A DNA stretch of 64,000 bases from RUG563 sp045590215 (GTDB lineage: Bacteria > Bacillota > Clostridia > Christensenellales > Aristaeellaceae). The position numbers were made by a program, and so were the translations under genes. Under the pieces are notes generated by a model, which saw only the letters and a list, made by a program, of their open reading frames with translations, did no database searches and was not told the DNA's origin. Numbering within the stretch: the stretch's first letter is position 1; each line of letters begins with the position of its first letter. The stretch is from contig JAZNQO010000026.1 in the NCBI GenBank assembly GCA_045590215.1, forward strand, positions 215,341 through 279,340, in the 5' to 3' direction. Shown piece by piece: positions 16,701-25,084 of the stretch.

Positions 16701-17816
16701 TTACTCCTTTATCATCTGATAACGGCCTTCATACCAGCCGCAAACGTCGTCTTTCTTTCCGTATATGATGCCGTCATGCTCAAAAATCAGGCTGATTTCG
16801 TCGCCTGGCAACACCTGCAAGCGATAATCCGTCAGATTATAGCACTTCCAATTGCCCTCTTCCCCTTGCAGAAAATGAATGGGAATCCGCATTTTGTATC
16901 CGTGATGCGAAACCTTCGCCCACTTTTCATTTCTGTCAATCAGCTCCACATCCGGGTCATGCCAAGGAATGTTCCGGGCGGTTTGGGAAGCTTCCTGCCC
17001 ATCCATCGCCCGGATCTTCTCTTTTTCATCCGCTGCGATATGGTAAAATTCCTTCCCTTCCCAATCGGTGATCAGCAGGTTCAATTGCCCATCGCTTCTC
17101 ACGCCGCAGCCGCCGTCAATGGATAAGATGTGCCGCTCTTTTTCAAACACCGGCCCATGCTGCAAGATGTCTTTTCCATACAGTGCCACCGGCCAGTGCC
17201 CCACAACCACCCATTTGGAGAATGACAGCCCCTTGCCCAGAAAATCATCATTTTTCAAAAGAGCAAAGGGGGTCTGCCTATCCACTTCTTCCATATTCTC
17301 ATGGGTCAGGCCGCCGTGGACGAAGGTAAACCGCTCCGCTTCCAGTATCGTGGGCAGCTGCCGGATAAAATCCAGTTCTTTGGCAAAATGCACTCGAACC
17401 GCTTCAAACAGCCCCTGCAAATCGGTCTTTTCATCAAAGATGTCCAGCCCCATTTCCTTGGCCATTTCGTCCAATATGCTGCTGCCCCACCACGCTTTGG
17501 CGTTCCGGCAAAAGGCAATCACTTCCCTTTGCTGCATTTCGTCTGTGGTTTCCAGCAGCGTCAGCCGCCATAAGTCCACATTGCCCATCATGGGAAACAC
17601 GTTTCTCTGCTGTGCCAGCTCCATCACATAGCGCAGGGTACCAAGGCTGTCCGGCCCTTTTTCAATCATGTCCCCTACGATTATCAGCGCATCGTCTTTT
17701 GAAAAAGCGGCTCTTTGCAAAAGCTCTTTCAACAAATGCCCGTGACCGTGGATATCGCTGGTCACCAGCACTCGTTTATAGGGGCGCAAAGACACTTTCT
17801 GAATCTTCACCTGCAT
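16701..17816 (-). CDS. PPP-like metallophosphoesterase with extra C-terminal domain
   Basis: A 371-residue calcineurin-like phosphoesterase. Metal-site motifs are TSDIHGHG (about residue 20), VGDMIEKGPDS (about 48), GNVD in place of the usual GNHE (about 78), FVHGG (about 190) and VVGHWPV. The Val in place of the GNHE His is notable, though some bacterial branches vary here. The last 90 residues form a separate beta-rich domain (KWAKVSHHGYKMRIPIHF..). The substrate is unknown: protein phosphate or dinucleotide are options. It is cotranscribed with argH and has its own promoter. Confidence 0.85.
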   Translation of the reverse strand: MQVKIQKVSLRPYKRVLVTSDIHGHGHLLKELLQRAAFSKDDALIIVGDMIEKGPDSLGTLRYVMELAQQRNVFPMMGNVDLWRLTLLETTDEMQQREVIAFCRNAKAWWGSSILDEMAKEMGLDIFDEKTDLQGLFEAVRVHFAKELDFIRQLPTILEAERFTFVHGGLTHENMEEVDRQTPFALLKNDDFLGKGLSFSKWVVVGHWPVALYGKDILQHGPVFEKERHILSIDGGCGVRSDGQLNLLITDWEGKEFYHIAADEKEKIRAMDGQEASQTARNIPWHDPDVELIDRNEKWAKVSHHGYKMRIPIHFLQGEEGNWKCYNLTDYRLQVLPGDEISLIFEHDGIIYGKKDDVCGWYEGRYQMIKE

Positions 17817-17848
17817 CCTCGCCCCCCCCTTTCTTTCATAACCTATTT

Positions 17849-17877
17849 ATTATAACAAATGTTTTTCCTTTTCACAA
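17849..17877 (-). promoter_or_regulatory. Promoter of the phosphatase-argH pair
   Basis: Minus strand TTGTGA (17877-17872) and TATAAT (17854-17849), 17-base spacer, directly after the argG terminator. Confidence 0.65.
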
Positions 17878-17879
17878 GC

Positions 17880-17920
17880 AAAAACCGGATGGAACAGTGT
17901 TCTTTCGCTGTCCCATCCGG
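17880..17920 (-). terminator. Terminator of argG
   Basis: A 13-bp stem with one G-U pair (arms CCGGATGGGACAG and CTGTTCCATCCGG on the transcript) followed by TTTTT. Confidence 0.9.
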
Positions 17921-17934
17921 CAGAAAGGCAAATC

Positions 17935-19155
17935 TTATTTATCCTGCTTTTCGGCTTCTTCCTTGGCCAGAGCCTGCACCTTGAGGGGCAGACCGAAGAG
18001 GTTGATGAAGCCTTCGGAATCGTGATGGCTGTACAGGTCTTCGCTGTCGCCGAAGGTGGCGATCTTTTCCATGTACAGGCTGCACTTGGCGGTGACGCCG
18101 GCACCCATGCAATTGCCCTTATAGAGCTTCAGCTTGGAAGAGCCGGTTACGTTCTGCTGGGTGCTGGTCACGAAAGCGGAGAGGGCTTCCCGGAGGGGAG
18201 TGTACCACTGGCCGTTATAAACCAGATCAGCAAACTTCAGAGCCACTTGCTGCTTATAATGCTGGGTTTCTTTGTCAATGGTGATTTCTTCCAGATTGTT
18301 GTGGGCGGCATAGAGCAGCGTTCCGCCGGGGGTTTCATACACGCCGCGGCTCTTCATGCCAACCAGACGGTTTTCCACCATGTCCACAATGCCGACACCG
18401 TTCCGGGCGGCGATTTCGTTTGCCTTTTCCAGCAGGGAAACGGCATCCATCTTTTCGCCGTTGATGGCCACAGGAATGCCCTTTTCAAAGTCCACGGTCA
18501 CATATTCGGGTTCATCGGGCGCATCTTCAGGCAGCGTGCACACCAGGGGCACATGCTTGGGCATTTCCAGTTCGGGGAATTCCAGCTCGCCGCCTTCGTG
18601 GGAAAGATGCCAGATATTCTTGTCCATGGAATAGGGACGCTTCTTGGTCACCGGCACGTCAATGTTCCGGGCCTTGGCATAGTCGATAGCATCTTCACGG
18701 CTCTTGATATCCCAGATGCGCCAGGGGGCGATAATCTTCATATGGGGGTCGAAAGCCTTGATAGTCAGCTCAAAGCGCACCTGATCGTTGCCCTTGCCGG
18801 TGCAGCCGTGGCAGATGGCGGTGCAGTTTTCAAGGTGAGCAATTTCCACCAGCCGCTTTGCAATCAAAGGACGGGCAAAGGATGTGCCCAGCAGATATTT
18901 ATTTTCATACACGGCACCGCACTGCAGCGTGGGCCAGATGAAATCTTCCACAAATTCTTTTTTCAGGTCAGCGATATACAGCTTTTCAGCACCGGTCTTC
19001 TTGGCTTTTTCGTGAAGGGGTTCCAGCTCTTCGCCCTGACCCACGTCACCGGCCACGCAAACCACGTCACAATCATAGTTTTCCTTCAGCCACGGGATGA
19101 TGATGGACGTATCCAGACCACCGCTGTAAGCGAGCAACACACGCATTTTAGCCAT
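17935..19155 (-). CDS. argG: Argininosuccinate synthase
   Basis: Condenses citrulline and aspartate with ATP in arginine synthesis. The 406-residue protein has the PP-loop VLLAYSGGLDTSIIIPWL at the N-terminus, the HGCTGKGNDQVRFE signature near residue 120 and EYVTVDFEKG. GGAGGC precedes the ATG. It has its own promoter with an operator-like palindrome and its own terminator, so it can be set separately from the phosphatase-argH unit downstream. Confidence 0.97.
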   Translation of the reverse strand: MAKMRVLLAYSGGLDTSIIIPWLKENYDCDVVCVAGDVGQGEELEPLHEKAKKTGAEKLYIADLKKEFVEDFIWPTLQCGAVYENKYLLGTSFARPLIAKRLVEIAHLENCTAICHGCTGKGNDQVRFELTIKAFDPHMKIIAPWRIWDIKSREDAIDYAKARNIDVPVTKKRPYSMDKNIWHLSHEGGELEFPELEMPKHVPLVCTLPEDAPDEPEYVTVDFEKGIPVAINGEKMDAVSLLEKANEIAARNGVGIVDMVENRLVGMKSRGVYETPGGTLLYAAHNNLEEITIDKETQHYKQQVALKFADLVYNGQWYTPLREALSAFVTSTQQNVTGSSKLKLYKGNCMGAGVTAKCSLYMEKIATFGDSEDLYSHHDSEGFINLFGLPLKVQALAKEEAEKQDK

Positions 19156-19187
19156 TGTTCATGCCTCCAAATTCAATTTACGCCCAT

Positions 19188-19216
19188 AGTATACATCCGA
19201 ATGTATAAAATTGCAA
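19188..19216 (-). promoter_or_regulatory. argG promoter with embedded palindromic operator
   Basis: Minus strand TTGCAA (19216-19211) and TATACT (19193-19188), 17-base spacer. A perfect 7-bp inverted repeat, TATACAT-N4-ATGTATA (19190-19207), fills the spacer and overlaps the -10. Position and gene suggest an ArgR-type repressor site; the protein is not identified. Confidence 0.6.
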
Positions 19217-19290
19217 TAGGTTTTGGAAAATTTCTTAAAATATTTTATATCTATACATTTATCGCCGTATATTTTGCATAAAACACAGGT

Positions 19291-19319
19291 TTGACAAATA
19301 TTTATCCCTTTGCTAAAAT
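19291..19319 (+). promoter_or_regulatory. Promoter of the phosphoribosyltransferase gene
   Basis: Perfect TTGACA (19291-19296) and TAAAAT (19314-19319) with a 17-base spacer. Confidence 0.75.
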
Positions 19320-19354
19320 AAAGGCAACAACTGCAATACAAAGGAGCGTTTTAT

Positions 19355-19918
19355 ATGAAGCATACCACCTATCCCCTGCATGTAGCCGGCCTTGTGCGTG
19401 ATCTGCCCATCTGCCGTGTAAACGATAATTTATATATCGGTGCTTTCGTCATTTTCGGCGATGTGGAATTGACAGAATGCTGCGCCCGTGATCTTTTGAA
19501 AGCTGCTCCGGAGCATGATATCATCATCACAGCCGAATCCAAGGGTATTCCCCTTGCTTATGAAATGGCCAAGCAGAGCGGACGGAACCGCTATCTCATC
19601 GCCCGGAAAATTCCCAAGCTCTATATGAAAAATGTGTTCTCCGTGAAGGTCAATTCCATCACCACCGCCAAGGAACAGACCCTCTGCATCGATCAGGACG
19701 ACGCCGATTTCATGAAGGGTAAGAAAGTGCTCATCGTGGACGACGTTATCTCCACCGGCGAATCCCTCCACGCCGTGGAACAGCTGGTGGAAAAAGCCGG
19801 CGGCAATATTGTGGGCAAAATGGCCATTCTGGCCGAAGGCGATGCCCAGGCACGGCCGGACATCATCTACCTCGAAAAGCTGCCCCTCTTCCATCCCGAC
19901 GGCACTGTGATGGAATAA
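19355..19918 (+). CDS. Phosphoribosyltransferase, adenine/xanthine PRT-like
   Basis: A 187-residue type I phosphoribosyltransferase. The PRPP loop VLIVDDVISTGESLHAVEQL is near residue 130, and an IITAESKGIPLAYEMA segment resembles that of Apt/Xpt enzymes. It would convert a purine base and PRPP to the nucleotide. The exact base is not clear: Apt or Xpt-like are both possible. AAAGGAG precedes the ATG. It is monocistronic with a strong promoter and terminator. Confidence 0.85.
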   Translation: MKHTTYPLHVAGLVRDLPICRVNDNLYIGAFVIFGDVELTECCARDLLKAAPEHDIIITAESKGIPLAYEMAKQSGRNRYLIARKIPKLYMKNVFSVKVNSITTAKEQTLCIDQDDADFMKGKKVLIVDDVISTGESLHAVEQLVEKAGGNIVGKMAILAEGDAQARPDIIYLEKLPLFHPDGTVME

Positions 19919-19935
19919 ACCGCATAAAAAAGTAC

Positions 19936-19970
19936 AAGCTGCGTCCCTTTTCAGGCGCAGCTTTTATATT
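19936..19970 (+). terminator. Terminator of the phosphoribosyltransferase gene
   Basis: AAGCTGCG/CGCAGCTT arms (19936-19943, 19956-19963) followed by TTATATTT. A-rich upstream sequence may let it serve the convergent gene too. Confidence 0.75.
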
Positions 19971-20465
19971 TCAGTCCTCAAACACAATCTTATGCAAAAG
20001 ACATCTGTCCCCTTCTTCATCGATAATTTCCCCTACGCATTGAAACCCGGCACGCTGATAACATTTGATTGCACGCACATTATCCACTTCCGGGTCAATA
20101 AGCAGTTCCTTCACAAACGGATGTTTCCGATGAATAATCTGTACCATCTGCTTCAGTGCTTCGGTTCCGTATCCTTTGTTTCGCTCTCCTTGCACGCCAA
20201 TCCACATATCCAAACCAATAGCCTTTTTTCCGTGCAGATAATACTGAATAAACCCGATCGGTTCATTATTTTTTAATATGAAATAAGGAAACACATCCGT
20301 CAGGCTTTTCACCCTGGAACCGTATTTTTCAATCACCCGTTCTAAAGACGGCACTTCTCCCACTTCATCACACCAGACCCATTTTTGCAATTCCGGTTCC
20401 ATAAACCAGTTCCGCATGACCACATAATCTTCCATTGCATCTTCCATCAATCGCAAGGATATCAT
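19971..20465 (-). CDS. GNAT N-acetyltransferase
   Basis: A 164-residue GNAT-fold protein. The acetyl-CoA binding stretch is VQGERNKGYGTEALKQMV, and the C-terminal strand-helix is NVRAIKCYQRAGFQCVGEI. The N-terminus (EDYVVMRNWFMEPELQKWVW) resembles RimJ-like and aminoglycoside 6'-acetyltransferase relatives, but the substrate cannot be fixed. It ends next to the phosphoribosyltransferase terminator. The next gene upstream on the same strand is another GNAT, 40 bases away. Confidence 0.82.
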   Translation of the reverse strand: MISLRLMEDAMEDYVVMRNWFMEPELQKWVWCDEVGEVPSLERVIEKYGSRVKSLTDVFPYFILKNNEPIGFIQYYLHGKKAIGLDMWIGVQGERNKGYGTEALKQMVQIIHRKHPFVKELLIDPEVDNVRAIKCYQRAGFQCVGEIIDEEGDRCLLHKIVFED

Positions 20466-20505
20466 CTTTTATCTCCCAAAGTTCTTTTTTGCCGTTGCTT
20501 CACAC

Positions 20506-20946
20506 TTACACAATTTCTTTTGCAAAGCAAATGATGCGGTTTTCCTCCCGAAAGCCGCAGGCCAAATGAAAGGTAAGGCTTTCCGTGTTGTCCAGCTCGC
20601 AGTCGCTGGCAAATTCCGTACAGCCCATTTCCTTCGCCCAACTTTCCGCCGCTTTCAAAAGAGCCAAGGCTATGCCCTTTTTGCGGAAACTCTCCTGCAC
20701 ATAAATCCCTTCCAGATAGCCAACAGGGCTTGTCTCCGTGCCTTCCACGTAATCATGCCGCAGGCTGCACAGGCAAAGCCCTGCCTTTTCACCGTTTTCC
20801 TCGGCCAGAAAGGCCGCCGTTTCGTCGCCGGTGATATAGGGCTCCATGTCCTTTTGCAGTTCCGCTTCTACATGCTCCGGCCAAAGCAGCCATGCCAGAT
20901 GCGTTACTGCCTTTATATCTGCCATCGTGGCTTTAATGATTTTCAT
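20506..20946 (-). CDS. Aminoglycoside 6'-N-acetyltransferase-like GNAT protein
   Basis: A 146-residue GNAT protein that follows the AAC(6')-I pattern closely. It has LAWLLWPEH near the start, LRHDYVEGTETSPVGYLEGIYV mid-protein, FRKKGIALALLKAAESWAKE for acetyl-CoA binding, and GCTEFASDCELDN with FHLACGFREENRI at the end. Such enzymes acetylate the 6'-amine of aminoglycosides, and chromosomal copies may have other native substrates. I chose the ATG at 20946 with GGAGAG upstream; a longer reading through the preceding terminator region is unlikely. It probably forms a unit with the next GNAT. Confidence 0.82.
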   Translation of the reverse strand: MKIIKATMADIKAVTHLAWLLWPEHVEAELQKDMEPYITGDETAAFLAEENGEKAGLCLCSLRHDYVEGTETSPVGYLEGIYVQESFRKKGIALALLKAAESWAKEMGCTEFASDCELDNTESLTFHLACGFREENRIICFAKEIV

Positions 20947-20972
20947 ACGCTTCTCTCCCCATATTTTTATAC

Positions 20973-21006
20973 GCAAAAAACCACCTTTGTTTCAGGTGGT
21001 TTTTGC
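20973..21006 (-). terminator. Terminator of rpmB
   Basis: ACCACCT/AGGTGGT arms (21000-20994, 20986-20980) with TTTTTT after on the minus strand. Confidence 0.88.
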
Positions 21007-21027
21007 AGTGCCTGAGAAAGCCGATGA

Positions 21028-21249
21028 TTAAGCTTCTTCGGTAACCACGCTCTGGCTGGGCAGGGCGCGCTGCACATAACCGCTGCGCAGGCAACGGGTG
21101 CAAACATTCAGACGCATGGGACGGCCATCCACAACCACGCGAACCTTCTGCACATTGGGAGCCCAAGTGCGGTTGGACTTGCGTTCGGAGTGGCTCACGT
21201 TATGGCCGCTCATACGGTTCTTGGCACATACTTCACAAAACTTGCCCAT
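21028..21249 (-). CDS. rpmB: 50S ribosomal protein L28
   Basis: A 73-residue large-subunit ribosomal protein. MGKFCEVCAKNRMSGHNVSHS, RTWAPNVQKVRV and LNVCTRCLRSG are standard. The two CxxC pairs show the zinc-binding form of L28, not the zinc-free paralogue. The ATG at 21249 has GGGAGGT upstream. It is monocistronic with a good promoter and terminator. Confidence 0.97.
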   Translation of the reverse strand: MGKFCEVCAKNRMSGHNVSHSERKSNRTWAPNVQKVRVVVDGRPMRLNVCTRCLRSGYVQRALPSQSVVTEEA

Positions 21250-21325
21250 TTTCAAATTACCTCCCCGGGTAAATTCTTTTGCTGACGCAGTTTCCTGCGA
21301 TACATTCATAATTGACAGCTTTGCT

Positions 21326-21354
21326 ATTGTAACACATTCCAAAGCCGATTGCAA
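21326..21354 (-). promoter_or_regulatory. Promoter of rpmB
   Basis: Minus strand TTGCAA (21354-21349) and TACAAT (21331-21326) with a 17-base spacer; leader of about 70 bases. Confidence 0.65.
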
Positions 21355-21492
21355 GGGTTTTTTCACAAAATTAAACCCCTTTTCCATGCTTTTTTTCGTT
21401 ATTTTTTGAATAATCGGCTGTTTCTTGTTTTTCTTCCCTTTTTCGTCATCTTGTGCTATAATAATTTCAGAAATTCAAGGGAGCGTGTACCG

Positions 21493-22020
21493 ATGAAAAT
21501 ATGCGAGCTGCCACGGGAACAATTTGAGGGCTATGAACTGGTTTTCACATACGACAGCCGTGCTTATTACGACCTTCGGCTGCGTTCCACGGAAAACGTC
21601 TTTCAGGCGGAATTTGTGCGCACCCCCTGCCCCCTCATCCATAAGGAATTTACAGACGCCCTCTTCGCTCCCCACTGGGATGATCCAAGAGCATTCGGCC
21701 TGTGGGATGGGCCAAAGCTCCTTGGCGTGATGGAAATCACTCCGGAAAACTGGAACAATCGCCTGCGGGTCACCAATCTCTTTGTGCAGGACGGCTATCG
21801 CAGGAGGGGCTATGGCACCTTGCTCATGACCAAGGCCAGAGAGCTTGCCAAGTCCATGGGCTGCCGGGCACTGATTCTGGAAACCCAAAGCTGCAATGCC
21901 GCCGCCATCTCCTTCTATCTTTCCCAAGGCCTCTCCTTCATGGGTTTCAATGCCTGTGAATACTCCAATCAGGATATTGAAAAGCACGAAGTTCGCATTG
22001 AGATGGGCTGCCTGCTTTGA
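21493..22020 (+). CDS. GNAT N-acetyltransferase
   Basis: A 175-residue protein with a GNAT core in its second half: VTNLFVQDGYRRRGYGTLLMTKAREL binds acetyl-CoA, and ALILETQSCNAAAISFYLSQGLSFMG completes the fold. The substrate is unknown. The ATG at 21493 follows AAGGGAG. A TGC-TATAAT extended -10 lies near 21454-21462. An in-frame reading upstream to 21349 crosses that promoter and is not real. Confidence 0.85.
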   Translation: MKICELPREQFEGYELVFTYDSRAYYDLRLRSTENVFQAEFVRTPCPLIHKEFTDALFAPHWDDPRAFGLWDGPKLLGVMEITPENWNNRLRVTNLFVQDGYRRRGYGTLLMTKARELAKSMGCRALILETQSCNAAAISFYLSQGLSFMGFNACEYSNQDIEKHEVRIEMGCLL

Positions 22021-22033
22021 TATTTTTGTCCTA

Positions 22034-22062
22034 AGAAGTCTGCCAAACAGGCTTCTTTTTTT
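22034..22062 (+). terminator. Terminator of the GNAT gene
   Basis: A 9-bp stem with one G-U pair (22034-22042 with 22048-22056), five-base loop, then a T run. Confidence 0.85.
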
Positions 22063-22177
22063 ATGTCCTTATAGCACATTGATAATATATAGTATTTTTT
22101 CGTACTCCACAGTGCATTTTTACTCATTTTTTGGCATAATATTCTTGTATCAACGCATTGAAAGGATGGATGATTCG

Positions 22178-22408
22178 ATGTATTTCCGTCGGATCCGTGA
22201 TATGCGTGAGGATGCAGACCTGACCCAGTGCCAGATTGCCGAGTATCTCGGAATTGCCCAAACTGTGTACAGCCGCTATGAACGCGGCTATCAGACCATT
22301 CCCCTGCACCTGCTCATGCGTCTTGCGGATTACTATCGTGTATCCCTGGATTACCTTACCGGAAGAACGGATTGCAAAAACTGTAACACCAAAAAACAGA
22401 AGCCCTGA
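22178..22408 (+). CDS. Small XRE-family HTH regulator
   Basis: A 76-residue protein consisting almost only of a Cro/CI-type helix-turn-helix (IRDMREDADLTQCQIAEYLG, then QTVYSRYERGYQTIPLHLL) with the usual DYYRVSLDYLTGRTD end and a short CKNC tail. It would bind DNA as a dimer; targets are unknown. I chose the ATG at 22178 because AAAGGATGG is well spaced for it. No phage or plasmid genes are near. Confidence 0.88.
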   Translation: MYFRRIRDMREDADLTQCQIAEYLGIAQTVYSRYERGYQTIPLHLLMRLADYYRVSLDYLTGRTDCKNCNTKKQKP

Positions 22409-22463
22409 TGCCCCTCCGTTCCTTTTACACTGCAGTGAATCATCTACAACTTGATATATCAAT

Positions 22464-22510
22464 AAAGAACAGGCTCTCCTCGGATTTTCCGTGACAAGCC
22501 TGTTCTTTTT
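22464..22510. terminator. Bidirectional terminator between XRE and GH5 genes
   Basis: A 12-bp perfect stem (22464-22475 with 22497-22508), 21-base loop, T run on the plus side. It lies between convergent genes. Confidence 0.8.
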
Positions 22511-22527
22511 GCTTTTTTCTGATTTTT

Positions 22528-24342
22528 TTATTTCCTAGGGCCATACCAGAAGGTCAGTTCGAGGGTTTTAATCCGGCTGACCTGCGGGTCATTCCGGTTG
22601 ATGGGCGTTGCGGTAATGCTATCCAAATCCCCATGAAGCACCCTGGCATTGCCCTTTGGCACCTGCGTCACCCATTCATTGAACAGGTTCACACGGGTAC
22701 AGATCCTATTATCGGTTGTGGTATAGGGCAATCCGCTGAATTGATACACTTCGCCGTTAATCTTACATTCCGTGATATCCACCACCCAGCCGGGATACAG
22801 TCGTTCCCCATTGGCAATTCCAAGGGCACCAAAGGCAACGGAAGACGCATACCCATTGCTTGTGCCGGTGAAATCCAAAGCCACTTTATAAGTACCTTCT
22901 CCATCAATGACAGCATCCGTTGCCACAATGCCGGGGCTGATGGTGTCCGGCTGATATTTATCGCCAACACTGTAGGAAAGAGCCCAGCTGCCGTCATTCC
23001 ACATAATCCATGCGACCGCCTGATCATCGCCCACTTCCATAATATCCGTTCGGAAAGATTTGGGTGCTTCCTGAAGTTGGGCATCCATCCGGGCTTTAGC
23101 GGCTTCCTGAACGGCGGTATATTCTCTCCCCGTTTCACTGGCAGCGTTTCTGCCCGCATAGAGCGAAGCCAAGCCTTCATCGCTCATTTTCAGGGTTCTG
23201 CGCACAAAGAAACCACTGCAATCCCACAGGCAGGAGGTATAATCATAATAATCACAATTGTCTAAAAAGCGTGTGTGATAATTAACAATATTATCTTTCA
23301 TCACCCCATCGCTTCCGGGCAATGCGCCGTATTCGCCAATCACCACGCCATAGCCCTGCTTGGTGAATTGAGTCATCCGTGCCAAGGTTTTGTCCATGGC
23401 TTCATAATCCTTCTGCAAGCCCCATGCCGTTGCACTGGCAGCATTTTCTGCGCCGCAATAAGACCACGGATCATAATAGTGTACGGAAATGAGCAGCTTA
23501 TTATCCGCCGTATCCGTGGGCATTTTGAAGCGGTTATCGCAGGTTTGCTCAATATTGGTGCCATATCCCGGAATCAGCAGGAAACGCTTTGCATTATTAC
23601 CACCGGTTGCACGCACGGTATCCACAAACGCCTGATTTACTTCGTTGGCCAGCGCATACCGCTGATTATCCGACAAATAGGAAACCACAGAATCTTGACA
23701 ATAGAGGGCAGAGTCTTCGTCAAACCGGGCACCGATTTCTTCGTTTGCCCCTTCAAAAATCACATAATCGGAGTAGTCCTTGAAATATTTGGCAATCTGC
23801 TGCCACATGCCCTTGTAGGCTTCCATGGCAAGTGCTCTGGTATCGGCATTTTCAGAGCCAAACATGCCATACCAGCCGCCATCCCAATGGTCGTTGATGA
23901 TGACGTACATATCCGCATTCCGGGCGTAATCCACAATTTCCTTCACCCTTGCCAGATAGCTTTCATCCAGCGTATAATCCCCTTGGGGCAAGTGGGAGGC
24001 GTTGGTCATCCACGCCACGGGAATACGCACTGTATCAAACCCGGCATCCTTCATGCCCTGCAGCATTTCCTGGGTTGTAACGGGCTGCCCCCAGCTGGTT
24101 TCATAAACGGCAGGGGCTACGCCCTTGTTGCCGCCAAGGCCGGGTTTTCTGTTGTCACAGGCTTCCATGGTGTTGCCAAGATTGGTACCATTGCCCATCA
24201 GTCTTGTCAATTCCACTGCTGTCAGCTCTTCCCGGATCACGCCGTCATCTGCGCTATCCGCCAAGCATGGCGAAACGGCCACACCGGTTATTGCCATCAT
24301 CATAGACATCAATAAAATTCCTGTTTTCCATGTTTTTCCCAT
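22528..24342 (-). CDS. Secreted GH5 endoglucanase-type glycoside hydrolase
   Basis: A 604-residue secreted enzyme, probably a cellulase or beta-glucanase. A signal peptide (MGKTWKTGILLMSMMMAITG..) is followed by a GH5 barrel with GNGTNLGNTMEACD, FDTVRIPVAWM, the acid/base Glu in FEGANEEIGAR (about residue 199) and the nucleophile in VIGEYGALPG (about 335). From about residue 430 a second beta-rich module follows (QAVAWIMWNDGSWALSYS..LELTFWYGP), probably carbohydrate-binding. NEE replaces the commoner NEP. The ATG at 24342 is chosen for the signal peptide and GGAAGGG. It carries an operator-like site at its promoter. Confidence 0.88.
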   Translation of the reverse strand: MGKTWKTGILLMSMMMAITGVAVSPCLADSADDGVIREELTAVELTRLMGNGTNLGNTMEACDNRKPGLGGNKGVAPAVYETSWGQPVTTQEMLQGMKDAGFDTVRIPVAWMTNASHLPQGDYTLDESYLARVKEIVDYARNADMYVIINDHWDGGWYGMFGSENADTRALAMEAYKGMWQQIAKYFKDYSDYVIFEGANEEIGARFDEDSALYCQDSVVSYLSDNQRYALANEVNQAFVDTVRATGGNNAKRFLLIPGYGTNIEQTCDNRFKMPTDTADNKLLISVHYYDPWSYCGAENAASATAWGLQKDYEAMDKTLARMTQFTKQGYGVVIGEYGALPGSDGVMKDNIVNYHTRFLDNCDYYDYTSCLWDCSGFFVRRTLKMSDEGLASLYAGRNAASETGREYTAVQEAAKARMDAQLQEAPKSFRTDIMEVGDDQAVAWIMWNDGSWALSYSVGDKYQPDTISPGIVATDAVIDGEGTYKVALDFTGTSNGYASSVAFGALGIANGERLYPGWVVDITECKINGEVYQFSGLPYTTTDNRICTRVNLFNEWVTQVPKGNARVLHGDLDSITATPINRNDPQVSRIKTLELTFWYGPRK

Positions 24343-24365
24343 GCTTATTCCATCCCTTCCAACGA

Positions 24366-24415
24366 TGCAAACGTTCACATGTCTTTATTATAACAATTTT
24401 TGTCTCATAACGCAA
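24366..24415 (-). promoter_or_regulatory. GH5 promoter with cre/LacI-like operator
   Basis: Minus strand TTGCGT (24415-24410) and TATAAT (24392-24387), 17-base spacer. TGTGAACGTTTGCA (24379-24366), immediately downstream and over the likely start point, fits the cre consensus at 12 of 14 positions, so catabolite or LacI-family repression is plausible. Confidence 0.5.
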
Positions 24416-24493
24416 CCGGTTTTTACATTTTTCTTTTCTTTGTACTTTCTTTTTGCTATACTGTGATTATCAAACTGTAAAGGAAGATGGATT

Positions 24494-25084
24494 TTGCATC
24501 TGATTGAGGTTCGTGAGGATTTTGTCATTTTGGAAAAGCCTGTCGGGCTGGATGCAGAGCAGGAAGTGCCTGCCCAATTAAAAGAGGCCATCGGTGGCGA
24601 TATTTTCCCCTTGCACCGTCTGGACAAAAATGTGGGCGGCGTGATGGTCTATGCACGGAAGAAGGCCGCTGCCGCTGCCCTTTCCAAATGTATTCAGGAA
24701 GGGCAGATGATTAAGGAATATGTGGCTCTGGTTCATGGAACGCCTCCGGAAGCAGGCGACTGGACGGATCTTCTTTTGAAGGACGCAAAGAGAAACAAGG
24801 TTTTCGTGGTGAACCGCATGCGCGGCGGCGTGAAGAAAGCACGGCTTGACTATACGCTGCTGCGCTCCGAAAATGAAAAAAGCCTGGTGCGCATCCGGCT
24901 CTATACCGGCCGCAGCCATCAAATACGGGTGCAGTTTTCCAGCCGTGGCTATCCTCTTGTGGGGGATCATAAATACGGCTCCAAAGACCCTGCCACTTCC
25001 CCTTTCCTTTTCTCCTGCTGCATCACTTTCCCCTATCAGGGAAAGACCCATACCTATTCCCTCCTGCCCCCGTGGGCAAAATAA
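24494..25084 (+). CDS. RluA-family pseudouridine synthase
   Basis: A 196-residue pseudouridine synthase, smaller than RluD because it lacks an S4 domain. The catalytic loop is FPLHRLDKNVGGVMVYARK, with the nucleophilic Asp near residue 43. LVRIRLYTGRSHQIRVQFSSRGYPLVGDHKYG is the other family signature. It would modify rRNA or tRNA uridine; the site is unknown. The start is TTG at 24494 after AAAGGAAG. Its stop lies on top of the 3' end of the convergent 6S RNA gene. Confidence 0.9.
   Translation: MHLIEVREDFVILEKPVGLDAEQEVPAQLKEAIGGDIFPLHRLDKNVGGVMVYARKKAAAAALSKCIQEGQMIKEYVALVHGTPPEAGDWTDLLLKDAKRNKVFVVNRMRGGVKKARLDYTLLRSENEKSLVRIRLYTGRSHQIRVQFSSRGYPLVGDHKYGSKDPATSPFLFSCCITFPYQGKTHTYSLLPPWAK

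Noticed and set aside
19159..19341. A 60-codon frame on the minus strand upstream of argG
   Set aside because: It covers the argG promoter and the divergent promoter and lacks a ribosome site.
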